Assembly (NCBI GenBank): GCA_026708015.1
Contig: JAPOVT010000002.1
Location: 1 to 64,000, forward strand
Reading direction: 5' to 3'
Length of the DNA stretch: 64,000 nucleotides
From: a bacterium
GTDB lineage: Bacteria > Actinomycetota > Acidimicrobiia > Acidimicrobiales > Bin134
Below the pieces are notes generated by a model, which did no database searches, was not told the origin of the DNA, and saw only the letters and a program-made list of their open reading frames with translations. The stretch's first letter is position 1; each line of letters starts with the position of its first letter. Both the position numbers and the translations under genes were made by a program. Below, in pieces: positions 8,201 through 15,329 of the stretch.

Positions 8201-9722
8201 GGTTGATGGAGTCGTGGTGGAGGTAGGCGCCCCGGGGGCCTCGGCCGGTGACCACTCCTTTGGCGGCCTGCTCAATGGCCTCGTCGAACTGGTCTTTGGT
8301 GAGGCTGGCGTAGGGGGCGGCCTTGGTGAACATGTCGTAGAGGCCGCCGGTGGTGTGGTTGTCGTCGGCGGCGGCCTCGGCGATGAGCTGCTGCACCAGG
8401 ATGTCGAGGGGGGCTTCAGGGGGGCGAACGGCGTCGAGCTGGCCCTGGTTCACGGCGTGGATGAGGGCGAGGCACTCGATGAGCTCGTCGCGGGTGAGGG
8501 GCCACAGGCGGCCCTTGGGGGTGCCGTGGCGGCTGTGGTTGGAGCGGCCCACCCGCTGGAGGAAGGTGGCGATGCTGCGAGGGGAGCCCACCTGGCATAC
8601 CAGCTCCACGGGGCCGATGTCGATGCCCAGCTCCAGAGACGCGGTGGCCACCAGGGCTTTTAGGTCGCCAGCCCGGAGGCGGTGCTCGGTACGGATGCGA
8701 CGCTCGGTTGACAGGGAGCCGTGGTGGGCGGCCACCGCGTCTTCGCCCAGGCGCTCGGCCAGCTGGTGGGCGATGCGCTCGGACATGCGGCGGGTGTTGA
8801 CGAACACGATGGTGGTGTGGTGCTCGCCGACGAGGGTGGCCATGCGGTCGAGGATCTGGTCCATCTGGGCATGGGAGACCACGGCGTCGAGCTCGTCGTC
8901 GATCAGCTCCAAGGCGATGTCGAGGTTTCGCTGATGGCCGGTGTCGACGATGGTGCACTGGGTGGCGGGTTCGGCGGCGCCAGACTCGGTGGAGCCGGCG
9001 CCGTTGTCGGACCGGTTGGCGGGGACGCCGGTGAGCAGGTCGGCGATGGTGGCGATGGGGTGCTGGGTGGCCGACAGGCCGATTCGGGTGGGGCGGACGT
9101 CGGCGGCGTGCTCAAGGCGCTCGAGGGTGAGGGCCAGGTGGCTGCCCCGCTTGTCTCGGGCGGTGGCGTGGATCTCGTCGACGATCACCGTCTCCACGGT
9201 GCGCAGCACCTCACGGCTCTTGGCCGCGGTCACCAGCAGGTAGAGCGACTCGGGGGTGGTGACCACGAAGTTGGCCGGCTTTTTGATCATGGCGGCCCGG
9301 GTGTGGGCCGGGGTGTCGCCGGTGCGCACCGCCACCGTAAGCGGCGGGGGCTCATGGCCTTGTTCCCGGGCGATCTCGGCGATCTCTGCTAAGGGGCGCT
9401 CCAGGTTCTCGGCGATGTCGGTGGCCAGCGCCTTGAGCGGCGACACGTACACCACCTGGCTGGTCTTGGCCACCGTTTGGCCTTGGGCGTGGCGCTTGTA
9501 GAGGTTGTCGATGGCGATGAGGAACCCGGCCAGGGTCTTGCCCGACCCGGTGGGCGCGGCGATCAGCGTGTCTTGGCCCGAGGCGATGGCCAGCCACCCC
9601 TGGGCCTGGGCCTCCGTCGGCCCGTCCGGAAACCGCTGCTCAAACCATGCCGCCACCGCGGGGTGAAACTCAAAGCCGACGTCGGCCAACACACCGGCCT
9701 CGGCGTGGATCGGGGAAGCCAC
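5280..9722 (-). CDS. lhr: Lhr-type ATP-dependent helicase
   Basis: 1480 residues, close to the ~1500 of actinobacterial Lhr. The N-terminal superfamily 2 core carries Walker A APTGSGKTLAGF (residues ~54-65), the DEIH box, SATQHP (motif III) and QRVGRSNH (motif VI). A winged-helix and the long Lhr C-terminal region follow, including WCSRRLL and DFMRFLL. Lhr is a 3'-5' translocase acting in DNA repair. Between about residues 1044 and 1090 there is a Gly-rich insertion (see its entry). The downstream side has accumulated cassettes separated by remnants of lhr 3' ends, so the last codons of this copy may have come in with the newest cassette. The start is ATG 9722; no upstream in-frame alternative looks better. 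Confidence 0.93.
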   Translation of the reverse strand: MASPIHAEAGVLADVGFEFHPAVAAWFEQRFPDGPTEAQAQGWLAIASGQDTLIAAPTGSGKTLAGFLIAIDNLYKRHAQGQTVAKTSQVVYVSPLKALATDIAENLERPLAEIAEIAREQGHEPPPLTVAVRTGDTPAHTRAAMIKKPANFVVTTPESLYLLVTAAKSREVLRTVETVIVDEIHATARDKRGSHLALTLERLEHAADVRPTRIGLSATQHPIATIADLLTGVPANRSDNGAGSTESGAAEPATQCTIVDTGHQRNLDIALELIDDELDAVVSHAQMDQILDRMATLVGEHHTTIVFVNTRRMSERIAHQLAERLGEDAVAAHHGSLSTERRIRTEHRLRAGDLKALVATASLELGIDIGPVELVCQVGSPRSIATFLQRVGRSNHSRHGTPKGRLWPLTRDELIECLALIHAVNQGQLDAVRPPEAPLDILVQQLIAEAAADDNHTTGGLYDMFTKAAPYASLTKDQFDEAIEQAAKGVVTGRGPRGAYLHHDSINQEVRGKRGARLAALTSGGAIGENGDYRVVAEPDDTFIGTVNEDWAVESMAGDIFLLGSHSWRIKQVAAGTVRVIDAGDAPPTVPFWLGEAPARTAELSQQVSDLRAYIYSLLSQAPNADPLDTEAFEAGALEAAAQFAQAHDTTNEIAEQAVAYIAAAQAALGTVPTHTNIVFERFFDDTGGQQLVVHSPYGGRINRAFGLALRKRLCRRFDFELQAAANDNAIILSLGPHHSFPLSDVPQFLHPDSVEEVLTQAVLDSPMFAARWRWNLNRALVVLRSRGGKRNPPPIQRMEADDIMAAVFPGAAACQENVAGPIEIPDHLLVRQTLYDTLHEALDVDGLKKLLTDIRSGAVRTHFCDTAEPSPLSHEIVNARPYAFLDDAEIVDRRTNAVTVPRGLRPRSDQQPPTLDASTLSQIAPDAIAQVVEEITPDPRTPDELHDLLTTQVVTRPNPTWQELYEALKSKNRVCTLKNQDENPLWTTTELAETALTPEKATETIRGHLEATGPTTPEQLADKTALDLPTVNQALAALESEGVAMRADHLPSPTKKGGAPTEGVTGGGAGGGPGRSDGQAASGDRTRRHTGGTETWCSRRLLQRMSYLSRRQKRASIQAASPQDFMRFLLDYHHLTPDSTVRGRPGLAKVLEQLQGLDLPAGAWEKQIIAKRLPDYDPLWLDELCYRGELAWLRLTPPNTPAKANSMAPRKATPITLVFREDLHWLLAAARTNSPEPPEAGPVQEIADILQSQGASFLPDLAGATHRLPDDIERALWNGVALGLFTADGFAAVRALLNRSSRRPTRHRSGQNLRSQALRTRAMRMNRTFNNGASRETHAAPGRWSLVPPPEELPADDLAEAVAQQLLACWGVVFRSLAHHPATPTATPWRDILKALRRFEDRGIVRGGRFVAGQSGEQFALPAAADQLQKVRRHPLTGQQTTIAACDPLNLTGFLFEGPRTPATPNNTLTYIDGVPSPQ
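6452..6590 (-). other. In-frame Gly-rich insertion within lhr
   Basis: Encodes PTKKGGAPTEGVTGGGAGGG and following Arg/Gly-rich residues ahead of ETWCSRRLL. From memory of the family only about 10 residues join these conserved blocks. The DNA contains a perfect 8-bp inverted repeat, CCTGGCCG (6482-6489) and CGGCCAGG (6496-6503), with a 6-nt loop, and an AAAAAAGGGGGGTG tract. Confidence 0.5.
7876..7890 (+). repeat. TATATATAGGCGCGC 15-mer within lhr
   Basis: Identical to 3116-3130. On the coding strand it falls in the codons for RAYIY of Lhr, so it is tolerated in frame. Confidence 0.5.
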
Positions 9723-9771
9723 GGCGTCAGACTACCGGCAGCCTGTGACAGCGTTTATCGGGTGGTTCTCG

Positions 9772-10281
9772 TTACCACCATTGGTCGAAGTGGCGGAGTG
9801 ATGTTTGGGCAGGTTGAGAATTGCGGGGGAACCAAGCCATCTCGCGGGTGCCGCCGGGGGTGGCTGAGCGGTAGTCGATGCCGTCGAGGTTGGCGTCGAA
9901 GGCGGCTTGGCCAATTTGTTGGCAGATCGCGTGGGAGATGACGGCTCCGTTGGCATCGTGGGGGTAGGTGGCGGGCAGGCCTAGGGCGGCGAGCCCGTGG
10001 GAGGTGTGGGCATCGGCGGCTTGTCCCGAGGGGACATTCACCTCGACAAGTTGAGGTGCAGTGGCCGGGTCAAGGGATTCAGGGCTGAAGGGCAAACCTT
10101 CGAATTGTCGGCGAACGTTGGCCCGGGCAGTGTCTACATCGTGGTTCAAATAGAGGCAGGAAAGACCCGGCGGGTTCCATCGCCGTCCAGGGGGACGTGA
10201 CGAGAATGATGGGTCGAGCGGGTCGGCCCATTCTGGGTCGGCGACGCGGAAATATTGGCCACCTATTGGAGTGATTTGCAC
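9772..10281 (-). CDS. RES-domain toxin
   Basis: 169 residues from GTG 10281, which places the start 2 nt after the xre stop; the longer frame from 10335 would overlap xre by 50 nt. RES toxins degrade NAD+. Visible family blocks are GGQYFRVADPEW, PGRRWNPPGLSCLYLNHD with TARANVRRQ (the Arg/Tyr active-site region), and the C-terminal DGIDYRSATPGG. It forms a type II module with the Xre-like gene immediately upstream, which should bind and cap the active site. Confidence 0.85.
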   Translation of the reverse strand: MQITPIGGQYFRVADPEWADPLDPSFSSRPPGRRWNPPGLSCLYLNHDVDTARANVRRQFEGLPFSPESLDPATAPQLVEVNVPSGQAADAHTSHGLAALGLPATYPHDANGAVISHAICQQIGQAAFDANLDGIDYRSATPGGTREMAWFPRNSQPAQTSLRHFDQWW

Positions 10282-10283
10282 GG

Positions 10284-11063
10284 TCAGGCGACCCGGCTGA
10301 AGTCGAAGCTGTCTTTGGTGGATTGCAGCAGCCATTCGTGCTCGTCGTTGGCGATCAAATCGAGCATGGTGCGCCCTTCGTAGGCTTCGGCTGGCCGTCG
10401 CACAACTTCTTCGGGCAGGCCGGGGAGAAGGCGGTACCGAAGGATGTCGGCGAGTTCGGCGATTGCGCCGATCTTGGGGGCTCGATCAGCGGGAGGACCA
10501 GCGAGCAGCCACTTGTCGACCGCCTGGCGGCTGACTCCCATGAGGTGGCCGACGTCGCTCTTCGACAGATTGAGGATTTCCATAGTCCGCCGCAATGGCT
10601 CGCCGCCCTCTTGGTCCTGTTGCGCTTGGGCTAGGGCCTTGCAGAAGCGAGAGAAGAAATACTCGTCGATATCGTCGCGGGGCCGCACGCACTCCTGTCG
10701 CAGCCCTCCAGCGAGACCCCTCAACTTGTCGACCAGCGCAGTGGCCACACCGAGCCCGTCGTCTGATGGGATTGTCCACGGCAGCGTGTCTGTGGTTTTC
10801 CGAAGCTGCTCATACAGGAAAAAGAGAGGGGGATGAGCATCGGGCCGACGTGCCTGAAGGTTGGCCAGCCATTGCGCAGCCATGTCGATGTAGGAGTCGA
10901 AGCGTCGAACCGTGGCCAAGTCGTGCGAGCTCTGGACCCGGGGAACGAGTTGATCGAGTGCGGCGACGATGTCGGGTATCTCCTGGGCAGCTCTTTTTGA
11001 TGCGGTGGAGAGATCCGCTTCCAGCAGATCTTCGAGGTAGAGCACATCGCCAGCGTATCGCAA
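10284..11063 (-). CDS. Xre/MbcA/ParS-type antitoxin with long N-terminal extension
   Basis: 259 residues from TTG 11063 (a GTG at 11045 is an alternative). Residues ~160-200 hold a helix-turn-helix (LSKSDVGHLMGVSRQAVDKWL). The C-terminus has the ParS/MbcA toxin-binding end, with AYEGRTMLDLIANDEHEWLL and a final FDFSRVA. Most antitoxins of this type are about 120-160 residues; here about 150 additional helical residues precede the HTH and match nothing I recognise. It partners the RES toxin and probably represses the operon through the inverted repeat at 11060-11094. Confidence 0.8.
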   Translation of the reverse strand: MRYAGDVLYLEDLLEADLSTASKRAAQEIPDIVAALDQLVPRVQSSHDLATVRRFDSYIDMAAQWLANLQARRPDAHPPLFFLYEQLRKTTDTLPWTIPSDDGLGVATALVDKLRGLAGGLRQECVRPRDDIDEYFFSRFCKALAQAQQDQEGGEPLRRTMEILNLSKSDVGHLMGVSRQAVDKWLLAGPPADRAPKIGAIAELADILRYRLLPGLPEEVVRRPAEAYEGRTMLDLIANDEHEWLLQSTKDSFDFSRVA

Positions 11064-11094
11064 CCAAAACGCAACTACAATAGGATTCGGTTGC
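11060..11094. promoter_or_regulatory. Inverted repeat at the xre start, likely operator
   Basis: GCAACC (11060-11065) and GGTTGC (11089-11094) flank 23 nt containing a further GCAAC and, on the minus strand, TATTGT, a possible -10. The repeat overlaps the TTG start of xre, consistent with autoregulation. Confidence 0.45.
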
Positions 11095-11116
11095 TACTGC
11101 GACATCTCAGCAGGGT

Positions 11117-11290
11117 GTGACATGCTCGGCGGGTGGGATCGACTTGGGGTGGACGGATGTTGGGGAAGCCAAGGAAGAAGCTCTCGCCGAACTGGAATCA
11201 GTTTTGCGCGACTGGGCTGCCATCAAACTCGCCGAAGGCGACGATGACATCCCCCCAATGAAAGGCATTCATCTCACCCCACTCCCATGA
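11117..11290 (+). pseudogene. HicB-like antitoxin remnant
   Basis: A 57-codon frame from GTG 11117 to TGA 11290 encodes GIDLGWTDVGEAKEEALAEL, DWAAIKLAEGDDDIPPMKG and a short end. This is the C-terminal half of a HicB/DUF1902-type antitoxin; the N-terminal strands are missing and the first residues look non-native. No toxin gene adjoins it. The frame could still be translated, so it may be a degraded gene rather than a silent one. It is the only feature seen in the ~300-bp space between xre and vapB besides the promoter elements. Confidence 0.55.
11144..11160 (+). repeat. 17-bp direct repeat, left copy
   Basis: TTGGGGTGGACGGATGT, repeated exactly at 12022-12038; with one mismatch the match extends to 22 bp (four more G). 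The two copies bracket the VapBC module. Confidence 0.5.
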
Positions 11291-11331
11291 CCGGCAGGCC
11301 GGTCCCGGTCAGCTTGGCGGGAAAACGAGAA

Positions 11332-11369
11332 TCGACTAAACGGTGAATGTGTGTATAGTTAGGCGTATG
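11332..11369 (+). promoter_or_regulatory. Promoter of the vapBC module, leaderless
   Basis: TCGACT (11332-11337) and TATAGT (11354-11359) are separated by 16 bp. The expected start of transcription falls within a base or two of the ATG at 11367, so the mRNA is probably leaderless, which is common in actinobacteria. Confidence 0.55.
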
Positions 11370-11615
11370 CCAAGGATGCAGGTTTATTTGCCGGATGATC
11401 TACATGCGGCAGTCAAAGAACACGGTTTCCCCGCTTCTGAAATGTTGCAGAAGGCCGTACGGGATGAGATTCGACGGCTTGAGCTGATCAAGGCCGGGGA
11501 GGAGTACTTGGAGGAGCTGCGGGCCGAGGTGGGGCCATCTACCCCAGAAAGCGAGGCCTGGGCCAAGAACCTCATAGACCAGGCTTTAGGACACTCTGAG
11601 CAGACCGCCAGCTAG
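11367..11615 (+). CDS. VapB-type antitoxin
   Basis: 82 residues from ATG 11367, chosen because a good -10 (TATAGT) lies 7 nt upstream. The N-terminus MPRMQVYLPDDLHAAVKEHG is a ribbon-helix-helix DNA-binding start with the Q/V/Y strand followed by helices; the rest is an acidic helix that would wrap the toxin. Its TAG overlaps the GTG of the PIN gene by 1 nt. It should repress the operon and neutralise the PIN ribonuclease. Confidence 0.75.
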   Translation: MPRMQVYLPDDLHAAVKEHGFPASEMLQKAVRDEIRRLELIKAGEEYLEELRAEVGPSTPESEAWAKNLIDQALGHSEQTAS

Positions 11616-11998
11616 TGGCCCTCGTAGTCGATTCGGGCGGGGTCTCGTTTCTCGCCAGCACAACACTGCAAGCCGCTGATGTAATTGGAGGGTTCCAACG
11701 TGAAGGGCTATGGCCGCCGATGGTGCCGTCGCCGGTGTTGGTTGAGTGCTTGCAGGGCCACGCAGGAAGAGATGCAAGGGTGAATCTTCTGCTCAAGTCC
11801 TGCGATGTATTGGAAGTGATTGACGTAGGGCTAACCCGGCGGGCGGGCTGGTTGCGAACCCGGGCGCAGAAGGGGTCGGCGGTGGATGCTCTGGTGGTTG
11901 CTGCGGCAGAGCCGGGAGGCATGGTGCTGACCTCTGATTACGACGACCTGCGTGCATTGGCGGCATTCGCCCGAAACGTGCGCATTATTGGCATTTAG
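11615..11998 (+). CDS. vapC: PIN-domain (VapC-type) ribonuclease toxin
   Basis: 127 residues from GTG 11615. The acidic PIN tetrad is complete: Asp6 (LVVDSGG), Glu44 (VLVECLQG), Asp91 (AVDALVVA) and Asp108/Asp111 (LTSDYDDL). VapC toxins cleave tRNA or rRNA; the target cannot be read from sequence. It is coupled to the antitoxin before it and followed closely by a methyltransferase gene. Confidence 0.85.
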   Translation: MALVVDSGGVSFLASTTLQAADVIGGFQREGLWPPMVPSPVLVECLQGHAGRDARVNLLLKSCDVLEVIDVGLTRRAGWLRTRAQKGSAVDALVVAAAEPGGMVLTSDYDDLRALAAFARNVRIIGI

Positions 11999-12021
11999 GA
12001 GACGACGCCGGTGGGGTCTGT

Positions 12022-12038
12022 TTGGGGTGGACGGATGT
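12022..12038 (+). repeat. 17-bp direct repeat, right copy
   Basis: Same 17-mer as 11144-11160, 878 bp further on. It covers the start of the methyltransferase gene that follows. Confidence 0.5.
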
Positions 12039-12580
12039 CGGGGCGTGACTATGACGCCCGGTGGGAGCGGCTGGAGGCTGAGGGGCACAATCCGCATGGG
12101 GAGGCTGATTTTGTGGACTTGCTGTTGGGGGGCTCTGGGCGGGTGTTGGACGCGGGCTGCGGGACGGGGCGGGTTGCCATTGAGCTGGCCCGGCGGGGGT
12201 ATGACGTGGCCGGGGTGGACATCGACGACGAGATGATCTCGGGGGCTCGGGCCAAGACGCCGGAATTGGCATGGCACCAGTTGGATTTGGCCTCGTTTGA
12301 TTTGGGCGAGTCGTTCGACGCGCTGGTGATGGCGGGGAACGTGCTGCTGTTCACCGGGCCGGGGACAGAGGCCGCGGTGGTGGGGCGCTGTGCCGCGCAC
12401 CTCTCCCCCGGCGGTGCGTTCGTGGCAGGGTTCCAGCTGCGGGGCGGGGGCTACTCCCTGGCGCAGTACGACGCCGACTGCGCAGCGGCAGGCCTTGCCT
12501 TGGCGGAGCGGTACTCAACGTGGGAGCGAGGGCAGTGGGCGGGCGGCGACTACGCGGTCTCCGTGCATCGCCCCATATAA
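12035..12580 (+). CDS. SAM-dependent methyltransferase
   Basis: 181 residues from ATG 12035; a GTG at 12011 is also in frame. The Rossmann SAM site is plain: VLDAGCGTGRVAIELARRG (motif I), then AGVDIDDEMI (motif II acidic residue), and FDALVMAGNVLLF. This is the small class I fold related to methyltransferase families 11 and 25. The substrate cannot be inferred. The start region lies inside the direct repeat, so this N-terminus may have been altered by whatever placed the VapBC cassette. Confidence 0.85.
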   Translation: MSGRDYDARWERLEAEGHNPHGEADFVDLLLGGSGRVLDAGCGTGRVAIELARRGYDVAGVDIDDEMISGARAKTPELAWHQLDLASFDLGESFDALVMAGNVLLFTGPGTEAAVVGRCAAHLSPGGAFVAGFQLRGGGYSLAQYDADCAAAGLALAERYSTWERGQWAGGDYAVSVHRPI

Positions 12581-12595
12581 ATATAAGAGGCGCGC
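12575..12595 (+). repeat. Variant of the AT-GGCGCGC element
   Basis: ATATAAATATAAGAGGCGCGC just across the methyltransferase stop. It shares the AT tract joined to GGCGCG with the 15-mers at 3116 and 7876. Confidence 0.35.
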
Positions 12596-12619
12596 GGCGC
12601 GGGGCGCGAGACTAGGAGG

Positions 12620-12868
12620 GTGCTGGGCGGGCCGGAGATCATCACCTTCTTGTTGTTGGCGCTGGGGGGTGCGCTGGCGGTGGGGAACATCGCCGCGCTG
12701 ATCAATCCTGAGGGGCCCCGCAAGCGCCGGACGGGCCGGCCCGACATACCACCGCCGCCGGGCGCCCCTGATGAGCCTGCGACCCCGAAGGTGGGGCGCA
12801 GCGTGGTGATGATTGTGGTGGGCCTGGTGATCGTCATCTGGGCCATCGCCAGCCTTATCGGGGGGTGA
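12620..12868 (+). CDS. Small membrane protein
   Basis: 82 residues from GTG 12620. Two hydrophobic helices (about residues 7-27 and 61-80) flank a basic, Pro-rich loop (RKRRTGRPDIPPPPG). AGGAGG abuts the start with almost no spacer, so the true start is uncertain. No family is recognised. It precedes a LIV-type transport operon by 45 bp and could be co-transcribed with it. Confidence 0.55.
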   Translation: MLGGPEIITFLLLALGGALAVGNIAALINPEGPRKRRTGRPDIPPPPGAPDEPATPKVGRSVVMIVVGLVIVIWAIASLIGG

Positions 12869-12913
12869 GACTTCCCGGCCCTGTCACCCCGGCGAAGTAG
12901 GGTCGGGAGGGTT

Positions 12914-13675
12914 ATGGCGTTGTTGGATGTGACGGGGGTCACGGTGCGGTTCGGGGGGGTCACCGCGCTGCGGGACCTGTCGTTCACCGTGGACGAAGGC
13001 AGCATCTGCGGGCTGATCGGGCCCAACGGGGCGGGCAAGACCACCTTGTTCAACGTGGTCAGCCGGGTGTACGACGCCCAAGAGGGCGCAGTGGCGTTTG
13101 AAGGCGCCGACCTGCTGGCCCGCCCGGCCCACGCCATCAGCGGTTTGGGCATCGGGCGTACCTTCCAGAACCTGGCCCTTTGGCCGGGCATGACCGTGAT
13201 GCAGAACGTGATGGTGGGCGCCCACCACCGCTCCAGCATCGGCGCCCTGCGGGCCGCGCTGCGCTGGGGGTCGGGCCGGGAGGAGGCCTCGCTGGCCCAA
13301 ACCGCGTGGGATGCGCTGGAGGAGCTGTCGCTCACCGACGTGGCCTTCCACCCCGCGGCGGGGCTGCCGTTCGGCACCCTGAAGCGGGTTGAGCTGGCCC
13401 GGGCGCTGATGGGCCGGCCCCGGCTGCTGATGCTGGACGAGCCGGCCACCGGCCTGACCCAGACCGAGGTGGGCGAACTGGCCGACCTGTTGGTGGCGCT
13501 GGCCCAGCGGCACTCGCTGACGCTGCTTTTGGTGGAGCACCACATGGGGATGGTTATGGGGGTGTCCAACAAAGTGGTGGTGTTGGACTTCGGGGCCAAG
13601 ATCGCCGAGGGAACCCCCGCCCAGGTGCAGAACGACCCGGCGGTGGTGGAGGCCTACCTGGGGGCCGAGCAATGA
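12914..13675 (+). CDS. livG: LIV-type ABC transporter ATPase LivG
   Basis: 253 residues. Walker A GPNGAGKTT is at residues 36-44, Walker B LLMLDEPATG near 170. The signature loop is degenerate (PFGTLKRVELARAL) in place of LSGGQ, as is often seen in LivG proteins. It energises import of an amino acid, amide, carboxylate or similar hydrophobic compound. First gene of a five-gene operon livG-livF-livH-livM-binding protein; its stop overlaps livF by 4 nt. Confidence 0.92.
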   Translation: MALLDVTGVTVRFGGVTALRDLSFTVDEGSICGLIGPNGAGKTTLFNVVSRVYDAQEGAVAFEGADLLARPAHAISGLGIGRTFQNLALWPGMTVMQNVMVGAHHRSSIGALRAALRWGSGREEASLAQTAWDALEELSLTDVAFHPAAGLPFGTLKRVELARALMGRPRLLMLDEPATGLTQTEVGELADLLVALAQRHSLTLLLVEHHMGMVMGVSNKVVVLDFGAKIAEGTPAQVQNDPAVVEAYLGAEQ

Positions 13676-14385
13676 GCAGGCCATATCTGGAGGTGTCTGG
13701 GCTGAAGGCGGCCTACGGCGACATCCAGGTGCTGCACGGCATCGACTTCTCGGTGGACGAGGGGCAGATCGCGGTGATCTTGGGGGCCAACGGGGCGGGC
13801 AAGACCACCACGCTGCGGGCGCTTTGCGCCATGGTGTCGACCGAGGGCTCGGTGCGGCTGGCCGGCGAGGAGCTGTCGGGGCGGCGCACCGCCGACATCG
13901 TGCGCCGGGGGGTGGCCCATGTGCCCCAGGGGCGGGGGACGTTCCCCGATCTCTCGGTGGAGGAGAACCTGATGGCGGGGGCGTTCGTGCGCACCGACGC
14001 GGAGGTGCGGGCCGATGTGGAGCAGTGGTTCCAGACCTTCCCGGTGCTGGGCGAGCGGCGCAATCAGGCCGCCGGCAGTCTGAGCGGGGGCGAGCAGCAG
14101 ATGCTGGCCATCGCCCGGGCGCTGATGCTGCGGCCGTCGCTTTTGCTGTTGGACGAGCCGTCGCTGGGGTTGGCGCCGATGATCACCCGATCGCTGTTCG
14201 AGCAGCTCACCGCCATCAACGCCGCCGCCGGGACCACCATGCTGGTGGTGGAGCAGAACGCCAGCCTGGCCCTGGGGGTGGCCGATGTGGCCTATGTGCT
14301 GGAGGCCGGGGAGGTAGCCCTGTCGGGCCCCGCCGACGAGTTGGCCGCCGATGACAGTGTCCGCCGGGCGTACCTGGGGTATTAG
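13672..14385 (+). CDS. livF: LIV-type ABC transporter ATPase LivF
   Basis: 237 residues from ATG 13672 (ATGA overlap with livG). Walker A GANGAGKTT, signature LSGGEQQMLAIARAL and Walker B LLLLDEPSLGL are intact, with the switch His replaced by Gln in VVEQNASLAL as usual for LivF. It pairs with LivG as the second nucleotide-binding subunit at the inner face of the membrane. Confidence 0.92.
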   Translation: MSRPYLEVSGLKAAYGDIQVLHGIDFSVDEGQIAVILGANGAGKTTTLRALCAMVSTEGSVRLAGEELSGRRTADIVRRGVAHVPQGRGTFPDLSVEENLMAGAFVRTDAEVRADVEQWFQTFPVLGERRNQAAGSLSGGEQQMLAIARALMLRPSLLLLDEPSLGLAPMITRSLFEQLTAINAAAGTTMLVVEQNASLALGVADVAYVLEAGEVALSGPADELAADDSVRRAYLGY

Positions 14386-14387
14386 CG

Positions 14388-15329
14388 ATGCAGGTATTGG
14401 CCTCTGTGCTCGGAGTGTTCGACATCACCCTCGACAAGCTGTCCAACGGGGAGCTGTGGCTGGCCCAGTTCTTTAGGGGGCTGAGCGACGGGGCCACTTA
14501 CGCCTCGGTGGCGCTGGCGCTGGTGATGATCTACAAGTCCACCGGGTTCATCAACTTCGCCCAGGGCTCGCTGGCCCTTCTGGGGGTGTACCTGGCCTAC
14601 ATCTTCAGCGTGGAACAGGGCTTGCCGGTGGCCGTGGCGGTGGTGTGCGCCATGGTGGCCAGCTCGGCGGTGGCGATGTTTGTTGAGCGGGTGTTCATCC
14701 GGCCGTTCCCGCCCGACCACGTGCTGCCCCTGGTGATCGTGACGCTGGGGCTTTTGTTGATCATCGACTCGGCGGTGGGGATCGTGTGGGGGTTCCGCAC
14801 CCGAAGCCTGCCCAGCATGTTCCCCAGCGGCGCGCCCATCGAATGGGGCATCGCCCAGCTCACCTGGCGCACAATTGGCAACCTGGGCACGGTGTTCGCG
14901 GTGGTGGGGCTGCTGTATCTGCTGCTGTCGCGCACCAAGATCGGATTGGCGTTTCGGGCGGTGTCGTCGAACCTGGAATCGGCCCGGCTGGTGGGCATCC
15001 GAGTGGGGCCGACGCTGGGGTTCGGATGGGCGCTGGCCGCGTCCATCGGCACCCTGGGCGGGGCGCTGGTGGTGCCCGAACTGCTGCTCGAGCCCTCCAT
15101 CATGCTGCGGGTGCTGATCTTCTCGCTGGCCGCCGCGGCCCTGGGCGGTTTGGACAGCTTGGTGGGGGCGGTGATCGGCGGACTGGTGGTGGGATTGGCC
15201 CGCAACCTGCTGGTGACGTTCTTGGACCTGAGTGAGCTGGCCCTGGCCACCGCGGTGGCGGTGATCTTGGTGGTGCTGCTGGTGCGGCCGACGGGGCTGT
15301 TCGGATCGACCCGGGTGGAGCGGGTGTGA
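14388..15329 (+). CDS. livH: LIV-type permease LivH
   Basis: 313 residues, 2 nt after livF. Eight or more hydrophobic helices and the LivH hallmark YASVALALVMIYKSTGFINF with FAQGSLALLG near the N-terminus. The conserved AAALGGLDSLVGAVIGG loop near residue 250 is the contact with the ATPases. Forms the channel with LivM. Confidence 0.9.
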   Translation: MQVLASVLGVFDITLDKLSNGELWLAQFFRGLSDGATYASVALALVMIYKSTGFINFAQGSLALLGVYLAYIFSVEQGLPVAVAVVCAMVASSAVAMFVERVFIRPFPPDHVLPLVIVTLGLLLIIDSAVGIVWGFRTRSLPSMFPSGAPIEWGIAQLTWRTIGNLGTVFAVVGLLYLLLSRTKIGLAFRAVSSNLESARLVGIRVGPTLGFGWALAASIGTLGGALVVPELLLEPSIMLRVLIFSLAAAALGGLDSLVGAVIGGLVVGLARNLLVTFLDLSELALATAVAVILVVLLVRPTGLFGSTRVERV

